In this document: in pieces, positions 57,538-64,000 of the stretch
How positions within the stretch are numbered: position 1 is the stretch's first letter
Layout of the letters: each line of letters begins with the position of its first letter
NCBI RefSeq assembly: GCF_008923185.1
Contig: NZ_WBMT01000012.1
Span: 186,001 to 250,000 of the forward strand
Origin: Actinomadura rudentiformis
GTDB lineage: Bacteria; Actinomycetota; Actinomycetes; Streptosporangiales; Streptosporangiaceae
Reading direction: 5' to 3'
Length of the DNA stretch: 64,000 bases
Notes under the pieces: generated by a model
Database searches by the model: none
Told to the model about the DNA's origin: nothing
The model's input: only the letters and a program-made list of their open reading frames with translations
Translations under genes and position numbers: made by a program

Positions 57538-58425
57538 TTACAGGTAGCGAGCTGCGGCGGGTTCGGCAGGGGCGTCGTCGCCGGTGACGCCGCCGGGGCC
57601 GGTCGGGACGCCGCTGTCGATGTCCGTGGGGGCCATGAAGGTGACGCGGTGCATCTTGCGGCGCTGGGTGTAGTCGGCAACGGCGTAGTGCTGGGTGGGC
57701 CGGTTGTCCCAGAAGGCGAGTGTGCCGACGCGCCACTTGAGGCGCACCTGGAACTGGGGGTCGCGGACGGCGTCGAACAGCAGGGGCAGGATCGCCTCGT
57801 TCTCGCGGCGCGACAGCCCGATCAGGCGGGTCACCGAGGAGCGGTTGACGTACAGCGCCTTGCGGCCGGTCTCCGGGTGGACGCGGACGACCGGATGGAT
57901 CTGCGGCGGGTTCTTGTCCTGCATCTCGCGCAGGTCGAAGCGGTGGCCCTTGTCGATGGCCTTGGTGATGGACATCGTCAGGTCGTGCTCGGCGTACAGC
58001 TCGTCGCAGAGGCGCTGGAGCCAGGGGGCGAGCGAGTCGTAGACCATGTACATGTTGGCCCAGTTGGTGTCGCCGCCGACCTCGGGCAGGATGACCGCGC
58101 GCAGCAGGGAACCGGTGGGCGGGCGCTTCATGAAGGTGTTGTCGGAGTGCCACTGGTCGCCGCCCTCGCCCTTGGGTGCGGTCTGGTCCAGCACGTGGAT
58201 GGCACCACCGTCGATGTTCATCTTCGGGATGTCGAGCGTCCCGAAGTTCATCGCGAACGCCTCGTGCTGCGCGTCGTTGATGTGCTGGTCGCGGAAGAAC
58301 AGCACGTAGTTGTCGAGCAGCCCCTGCCGGATGATCTGAACCTGCTCCTCATCGAGGGGCTTGGTCAGGTCGACGCCGGTGACCTCGGCTCCGATGTTCG
58401 CGGTGACGCGGTGGAATTCGATCAT
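57538..58425 (-). CDS. TauD/TfdA-type Fe(II)/2-oxoglutarate dioxygenase
   Basis: 295 residues. H93-x-D95 (QWHSDNTF) and a late His (RPTQHYAV) form the iron triad; RRKMHRVTF carries the Arg that holds 2-oxoglutarate. TauD members release sulfite from taurine or degrade aryloxy compounds; the substrate here is open. ATG 58425 lies 15 bases after GGAGG with AGGACA nearer, so the start is likely but not certain. No sulfur-transport genes are nearby. Confidence 0.86.
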   Translation of the reverse strand: MIEFHRVTANIGAEVTGVDLTKPLDEEQVQIIRQGLLDNYVLFFRDQHINDAQHEAFAMNFGTLDIPKMNIDGGAIHVLDQTAPKGEGGDQWHSDNTFMKRPPTGSLLRAVILPEVGGDTNWANMYMVYDSLAPWLQRLCDELYAEHDLTMSITKAIDKGHRFDLREMQDKNPPQIHPVVRVHPETGRKALYVNRSSVTRLIGLSRRENEAILPLLFDAVRDPQFQVRLKWRVGTLAFWDNRPTQHYAVADYTQRRKMHRVTFMAPTDIDSGVPTGPGGVTGDDAPAEPAAARYL

Positions 58426-58571
58426 TGTCCTGGGGCCTCCATCGGGTGCAGCCAAGCAATCGCTAGGTTGATGCTAACCGATGGAGCCACCCACTTCACC
58501 CCCACCCAACAGCCCTGTCATCGGACGAGCTTCGCTCGGCGGCCCCCTGTCCAGGCCCCCAGACGATGCTT

Positions 58572-59180
58572 TCAGCGGGAGTAGTGCTCGACCACGAGCT
58601 GCTCGTCGCAGATCACCGGGATCTCTGAGCGCTCCGGCAGCCGGGTGAACTGAGCGGCGAGGGCGTCGTGGCGCACGTCGAGGTAGCCCGGCACCTTCTC
58701 GCTGTGAACGCCGGTCGCGGCGACCTGGAAGGGCTCCATGGAGCGGCTGCGCTCGGCGATCGTGATGACGTCGCCCGGGCGCAGGCGGTACGAGGGGCGG
58801 TCCACCCGGCGGCCGTTCACCAGGATGTGCCGGTGCACGACGAACTGGCGGGCCTGGTAGATCGTGCGGGCGAAGCCGGCGCGCAGCACCAGCGAGTCCA
58901 GGCGGCGCTCCAGGTCGACGATCAATGCCTCGCCGGTCTTGGCGCCCTTGACCTTGGTGGCCTTGGCGAACGCGTTGCGCAGCTGCGCCTCGCGGATGTT
59001 GTACTGCGCGCGCAGGCGCTGCTTCTCGCGCAGGCGGACCTTGTAGTCGGACTCGTTCTTGCGGGCCCGGCCGTGCACGCCGGGCGGGTACGGGCGGGCC
59101 TCGAAGTACTTGACGCTCTTCGGGGTCAGCGGGATGCCGAGGGCACGGGACAGCCGGACCTTCGGGCGGGGGTTGTTCAT
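58572..59180 (-). CDS. rpsD: 30S ribosomal protein S4, cysteine-free form
   Basis: 202 residues. The N-terminus lacks the zinc-binding cysteines of the C+ form (reads PKVRLSRALGIPLTPKSVKY, then PYPPGVHG) and the S4 RNA-binding domain RLDSLVLRAGFARTIYQARQ follows. It matches the stand-alone S4 of Streptomyces, away from the alpha operon. It binds 16S rRNA early in 30S assembly. AGGAGG sits 3-8 bases before ATG 59180. The intergenic region shared with the DUF2470 gene carries an iron-box-like sequence. Confidence 0.95.
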   Translation of the reverse strand: MNNPRPKVRLSRALGIPLTPKSVKYFEARPYPPGVHGRARKNESDYKVRLREKQRLRAQYNIREAQLRNAFAKATKVKGAKTGEALIVDLERRLDSLVLRAGFARTIYQARQFVVHRHILVNGRRVDRPSYRLRPGDVITIAERSRSMEPFQVAATGVHSEKVPGYLDVRHDALAAQFTRLPERSEIPVICDEQLVVEHYSR

Positions 59181-59211
59181 TGTCCTCCTTTGATGGTTAG
59201 GTACACCTTAG

Positions 59212-59230
59212 TTAGGTAAGCCTAACCTAC
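59212..59230. promoter_or_regulatory. DtxR/IdeR-type iron box
   Basis: TTAGGTAAGCCTAACCTAC matches the 19-bp iron-box consensus (TTAGGTTAGGCTAACCTAA) at 16 of 19 positions, with arms TTAGG and CCTAA. A second, partial site (TTAGGTACACC) overlaps to the left at about 59197. It lies between rpsD and the DUF2470 gene; the DUF2470 gene is the more natural target. Confidence 0.65.
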
Positions 59231-59262
59231 AACAGCACGTCATTCAGAGGCAGGGAGGCGCG

Positions 59263-60048
59263 GTGAAACGCTCGATGGGACGGCCGGGCGCAGCGGAGAG
59301 GGCGCGAACGCTGGCCTACGGGGTGGCCGACGGGGTGCTGGCGGTGCCCGGCGTGCCGTATGCGCCGGTCACGGCGCACGTCACCGATGAGAACGGCCGT
59401 CCGCTGCTGCTCATTCCCGCGAACTCGCCGGTCGCCGTGGCGTTGCAGGGAGAGCAGGACCTGCCCGCGACCCTTCGGATCTCCGACGTCGCTCCGGTGG
59501 CGCTGCCCGACCGTGTGCGCGGCCGGGCATGGCTGCACGGCTGGCTCACCGAGATCCCCGCGGAGGGGCGCCGGGACGCGGCGCTCATCCTGTCCAGGCT
59601 GCACCCCCGCTCGGAGCTCCTCGATCTGGCCGGTAACAAGGAGTGGACCGTCCTGGCCCTGGAGGTCGCCGAGGTCGAGATCGACGACCCGTGGGGGACC
59701 GCGACCCTGGAGCCGGAGGAGTACGAGGCCGCCGCGCCCGATCCGTTCGTCGCGATCGAGGCGGGCATCCTCGAGCACCTCGACGAGGCGCACCGGCCCG
59801 AGCTCGCGGCCCTGGTCGGCGACCGGGTCGGCGACCAGGCCGGCACCCGGATCGGCACCGGCGGGCCGGCGCCCGTCATCCGGCCGCTCGCGCTGGACTC
59901 CTACGGGATGTGGCTCCGGTGTACGTATGCCGCCCGCCCGGCCGCCGGCGAGCCGTTCGATCTGCGCGTGGTCTTCCCCGAGCCTGTCCGGGACCTCCAC
60001 ACCCTCCGATGCGTTTACCGCAGGATGCTCGCGCCCCAGGCGTCGTGA
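59263..60048 (+). CDS. DUF2470 (HugZ-like) protein
   Basis: 261 residues from GTG 59263 (GGGAGG upstream). An N-terminal split-barrel-like half (LPATLRISDVAPVALPDRVR, then GRAWLHGWLTE) and a C-terminal DUF2470 half (IEAGILEHLDEAHRPELAAL, ALDSYGMWLRC) are as in HugZ-family heme proteins. A role in heme use or iron release is likely and fits the iron box upstream. Conserved metal residues cannot be proven by eye. Confidence 0.78.
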   Translation: MKRSMGRPGAAERARTLAYGVADGVLAVPGVPYAPVTAHVTDENGRPLLLIPANSPVAVALQGEQDLPATLRISDVAPVALPDRVRGRAWLHGWLTEIPAEGRRDAALILSRLHPRSELLDLAGNKEWTVLALEVAEVEIDDPWGTATLEPEEYEAAAPDPFVAIEAGILEHLDEAHRPELAALVGDRVGDQAGTRIGTGGPAPVIRPLALDSYGMWLRCTYAARPAAGEPFDLRVVFPEPVRDLHTLRCVYRRMLAPQAS

Positions 60049-60143
60049 ACGCAGCCGGACGGTGGTCCGGTTCCGTGGTGCGGTGCCGTGGTCTCCCGGA
60101 TGTGAGGACGGCCCGTTCCGGGTGATGCTCGGGTTTCGGCCGT

Positions 60144-60177
60144 GGGCCGCCTCTGCTGCGGGGTGCGGAGGCGGCCC
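60144..60177 (+). terminator. Perfect 10-bp-stem hairpin
   Basis: GGGCCGCCTC pairs with GAGGCGGCCC around 14 bases, between the DUF2470 gene and the PLP-enzyme gene. Confidence 0.6.
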
Positions 60178-60247
60178 CGGTCCCGTTTCAAGCCACATTC
60201 CCGAATTGGCCCTGTGCGGGTCCACTGGCCTGGCCGAGGGTGGACCC

Positions 60248-61498
60248 ATGGACACCGAACACCCCGCACCTGCCGCCGAACACCCCGCGCCTGCCGCCGA
60301 ACACCCCGCGCCTGCCGTCGAACACGTCGAGACCCGCGTCGTCCACACGCCCGTCGTCCACCCCGCCGGCAGCCGTCCGCTGAGCGTGCCGATCTACCAG
60401 GGTCACCTGTTCGCCTTCGACTCCGCCGACGACATGGCCGCCGCGTTCGACGGGCCGCAGGGAGCCTTCTTCTACAGCCGCCTGGGCAACCCCACCGTCC
60501 GCGCGTTCGAGGACGCCGTCGCCGAGCTGGAGGGCGGCGCGGGCGCACTGGCCGCCGCGTCCGGGATGGGTGCGATCAACGCCGTCCTGATGTCGTTGCT
60601 GCGGTCCGGTGACCACGTGATCGCGCAGTCGTGCGTGTACGGGGGCACCTTCGCGCTCCTGAAGGACCTCACCGAGCGCTGGGGCATCGAGGTCACCTAC
60701 GTGACCGGCGAGGACCCCGCCGAGGTACGGGCGGCGCTGCGGCCCGAGACACGGATGCTCTACCTGGAGACGATCGCCAACCCGACCACCCAGGTCGCGG
60801 ACCTGCCCGCACTGATCGCCGAGGTGCGCGACGCCGCGGACGTGCGCACGGTCGTCGACAACACGTTCGCCACCCCGCTGCTGTGCCGTCCGATCGAGCA
60901 CGGCGCGGACATCGTCGTCCACTCCGCCACCAAGTTCCTGGGTGGTCACTCCGACATCGTCGGCGGGGTCGCGGTCTTCGCCGACTCCGCTGTGCACCGC
61001 CGGGTCTGGGACCACGCCACCGAGCTGGGCGCCACCGCCGACCCGTTCGCCGCCTGGCTGGCGATCCGCGGCCTGGCCACCGTGGCGCTGCGCGTCACGC
61101 GGCAGAACGAGACAGCGCTGGAGCTGTCCCGCCGCCTCTCGGGCCACCGCGCGGTGACCCGGGTCAACTACCCGGGCCTGCCCGAGCACCCGCAGCACGA
61201 CGTGGCGCAGCGGCTGCTGGGCGGACGCGGCGGCGGAGTGCTGTCGTTCGAGCTCGCCGGCGGGCGCGAGGCCGGCCGTACGTTCATCGAGGCCGTCCGG
61301 CTGGCGTCGCTCACGCCCTCACTCGGCGACGTCAAGACGCTGGTGATGCACCCGGCCAGCACCTCGCACCGGCAGCTCGACGCCGAGGCACTGGCCGCCG
61401 CCGGGATCGGCGAGGGGACGGTACGGATGGCCGTCGGCATCGAGCACGCCGACGACCTGTGGTCCGACATCGAGCAGGCCCTCGCCAAGCTGGGGTGA
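60248..61498 (+). CDS. Cys/Met-metabolism PLP enzyme (methionine gamma-lyase / cystathionine gamma-synthase family)
   Basis: 416 residues from ATG 60248 (GAGGGTGGA upstream). A repeated EHPAPA leader (residues 4-24) precedes the fold-type I core: GNPTVRAFEDAVAELEGG, the PLP-binding Lys 229 in SATKFLGGHSD and the C-terminal PSLGDVKTLVMHPAS. The enzyme handles sulfur amino acids; choosing between lyase and synthase needs structure or assay. The long open frame upstream to 59360 is a DUF2470 shadow. The repeat leader is unusual for the family. Confidence 0.86.
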   Translation: MDTEHPAPAAEHPAPAAEHPAPAVEHVETRVVHTPVVHPAGSRPLSVPIYQGHLFAFDSADDMAAAFDGPQGAFFYSRLGNPTVRAFEDAVAELEGGAGALAAASGMGAINAVLMSLLRSGDHVIAQSCVYGGTFALLKDLTERWGIEVTYVTGEDPAEVRAALRPETRMLYLETIANPTTQVADLPALIAEVRDAADVRTVVDNTFATPLLCRPIEHGADIVVHSATKFLGGHSDIVGGVAVFADSAVHRRVWDHATELGATADPFAAWLAIRGLATVALRVTRQNETALELSRRLSGHRAVTRVNYPGLPEHPQHDVAQRLLGGRGGGVLSFELAGGREAGRTFIEAVRLASLTPSLGDVKTLVMHPASTSHRQLDAEALAAAGIGEGTVRMAVGIEHADDLWSDIEQALAKLG

Positions 61499-61514
61499 TC
61501 CGCGGATCCGGAGA

Positions 61515-61556
61515 GAAACCGGTCAGAGATGGAAACCGGTCAGAGATGGAAACCGG

Positions 61557-61582
<26 letters not shown>
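61515..61582. repeat. 17-bp tandem repeat across the AAA gene stop
   Basis: Units of GAAACCGGTCAGAGATG start at 61515, 61532 and 61549; the third differs at one base and a degraded fourth follows at 61566. The stop codon of the AAA ATPase gene (61557-61559) lies in the third unit, so the array extends from the intergenic space into coding sequence. Confidence 0.8.
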
Positions 61583-62729
<1,147 letters not shown>

Positions 62730-62781
62730 GCATCGATGATCAGGCGCGGGGGAGGCGCGCGTCCAACGAATTACCCGTCGT

Positions 62782-63603
62782 TCAGGAACCGGACTTCTCG
62801 GGCTTCCCCTTGGGGTCGCCCGCCTCGGCGGCCTTCTGCGCCTCGCGGGCCTCGCGGGCGGCCTGCCGTTCGGCGGCCTCCTGGGCGTCGAGCTCGGCGG
62901 CCTTCTCCGGAGTGGGGGCCGAGCCTCCCAGGTAGGCCGGCTGCCACCACGACTCTTCGGCCTTGGGGACCTCGGGGTACTCGCGCTGCGCCTTCTCCAG
63001 GAGCTCGGACATCCGGGCCCGCAGCTCTTCGGTGACCTTGTCGTAGTCGTCGCCGCGCTTGGGGTACATCGGCTCGCCGATGAGGATCGTGACGTGCACG
63101 CCGCGCTGGAACAGCCGCTTCTTGTGGCCCTTGGTCCACAGCCGCTGCGGCCCCCAGATGGCGATCGGGATCAGGGGCACGTTGGAGGCGACCGCCATCC
63201 GTACCGCGCCGCTCTTGATGTCCTTGACCGTGAACGACCGGCTGATCGTGGCCTCGGCGAAGACACCGATGATCTCGCCGCTCTTGAGCGCGGTCAGCGC
63301 CGCCTTGTAGGAGGCGGCCCCGGCCTGCCGGTCGACCGGGATGTGGTGCATGCCGCGCATCAGCGGCCCGGCGATCCTGTTGTCGAAGATCTCCTTCTTC
63401 GCCATGAAGCGGACCAGCCGGCCCGCCGGGTGGGTCGCCAGCCCGGCGAAGATGAAGTCGAGGTAGCTGACGTGGTTGCTGACCAGCACCGCACCACCGG
63501 TGCTCGGGATCTTCTCGGTCCCCTCGAGGCGGAACTTCAGATTCAGCGCCTTGAACAGGCCCAGCGCCGCCTTGATCACCGGTGGATACACGATTTCGGA
63601 CAT
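62782..63603 (-). CDS. 1-acylglycerol-3-phosphate acyltransferase-like protein (PlsC family)
   Basis: 273 residues. H44-x4-D49 (NHVSYLD) is the catalytic motif, and GVFAEATISRSF replaces the usual FPEGTRS. LIPIAIWGPQRL is the fourth motif. It acylates lysophospholipid at the inner membrane. Ala/Glu/Lys-rich C-terminal tail of about 50 residues. The ribosome site at ATG 63603 is weak (GGGTACGG). Confidence 0.85.
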   Translation of the reverse strand: MSEIVYPPVIKAALGLFKALNLKFRLEGTEKIPSTGGAVLVSNHVSYLDFIFAGLATHPAGRLVRFMAKKEIFDNRIAGPLMRGMHHIPVDRQAGAASYKAALTALKSGEIIGVFAEATISRSFTVKDIKSGAVRMAVASNVPLIPIAIWGPQRLWTKGHKKRLFQRGVHVTILIGEPMYPKRGDDYDKVTEELRARMSELLEKAQREYPEVPKAEESWWQPAYLGGSAPTPEKAAELDAQEAAERQAAREAREAQKAAEAGDPKGKPEKSGS

Positions 63604-63784
63604 GGATGAACCGTACCCGTGCACACGATGATCAGCGAGCAGGCGCGATGCATCCCACATCGGGCCCGATCTCTGAGAGGCTTAGCCCTGGGAACGTGCC
63701 GTGAGGTGAGCTCCCCGGCGAAGCCGGTCCTTTGAAAGGGTGGATGGGCGGGGCTGTGGGACGGCGATCCGGTGAGGAGAGGGG

Positions 63785-64000
63785 ATGAGCATGGAACCGT
63801 TGGATGCGGCCGTGGACGTGCACGCGCTCATCCGGGACCTTCTGCCGGTGGTGGCGCCGAGCGCCTGGTTCGACCCGGGCACCTCCGAGGTCGTGCTGCC
63901 GGTGGGCCGGTCGGAAGCACGCGCGTCCAGCTGGACCGTGCTGGAACGGTGTGCCCGGGAGCCGCGCGAGATCTGGCCCCGGGTGGTCGACGACTGGCTG
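63785..64000 (+). CDS. Uncharacterised protein, N-terminal part (3' end outside window)
   Basis: An open frame of at least 72 residues from ATG 63785 (GAGGAGAGGGG just before) runs past the window end. It begins MSMEPLDAAVDVHALIRDLL and continues with Trp-containing acidic sequence (SAWFDPGTSEVVLPVGR, EIWPRVVDDWL). No family recognised. ATG 63791 is an alternative start. Confidence 0.6.
   Translation, partial: MSMEPLDAAVDVHALIRDLLPVVAPSAWFDPGTSEVVLPVGRSEARASSWTVLERCAREPREIWPRVVDDWL

Noticed and set aside
59360..60247. Upstream extension of the PLP-enzyme frame
   Set aside because: It lies in another frame of the DUF2470 gene and a terminator hairpin; ATG 60248 has a ribosome site.

Overview
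This is a high-GC actinobacterial chromosome segment, dense with genes and with no phage, insertion sequence, CRISPR array, tRNA or rRNA that I can see. GTG starts, ATGA/GTGA overlaps, an F420-type oxidoreductase, PucR regulators, ECF sigma factors, a subtilisin-inhibitor protein, a cysteine-free S4 protein and two complete Mce operons suggest a filamentous actinomycete. Streptosporangiales/Thermomonosporaceae (Actinomadura-like) is my inference; no marker here settles the genus.

Layout. 1-5.4 kb: end of a phosphopantetheinyl transferase gene, an SDR, a ferritin-like di-iron protein paired with a divergent TetR gene across tandem palindromes, and a flavin monooxygenase paired with a divergent TetR gene across a 29-bp palindrome. 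5.5-11.2 kb: two proteins of the same design (signal peptide, Ig-like/proline-rich extracellular part, C-terminal membrane anchor, basic tail) flanking two PucR regulators. 11.6-28.7 kb: Mce locus 1. It starts with secreted proteins (two are paralogues) that run into an MceG-type ATPase, then YrbEA, YrbEB, MceA-F, three Mce-associated membrane proteins and a last secreted protein. 29-46.7 kb: ordinary accessory genes: an SSI-type inhibitor, SnoaL/MarR, HTH-ClpN regulator, phosphatase, epoxide hydrolase, WYL regulator, three sigma factors, F420-type oxidoreductase, deaminase, quinone oxidoreductase, TetR/MarR regulators and a lytic transglycosylase. 46.8-57.5 kb: Mce locus 2 (YrbEA, YrbEB, MceA-F, one Mce-associated protein, no ATPase), flanked by MarR genes. 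57.5-64 kb: TauD-type dioxygenase, rpsD, an iron-box intergenic region, a DUF2470 protein, a Met/Cys PLP enzyme, an AAA ATPase, an acyltransferase and a partial gene.

How the parts fit. Mce systems are lipid/sterol importers built from an ATPase (MceG), two permeases (YrbE) and six MCE proteins, and the single ATPase of locus 1 probably serves both loci. The least described part is the secreted module fused to the front of locus 1: the 657-residue protein and one 4-Cys paralogue lie 36 and 14 bp apart from each other and from mceG, so they probably share its transcript. In both loci yrbEA is preceded by a 13-14 codon open reading frame whose stop codon overlaps the yrbEA start, a possible translational coupling device. 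Function claims come from motif reading only; no database search was run.
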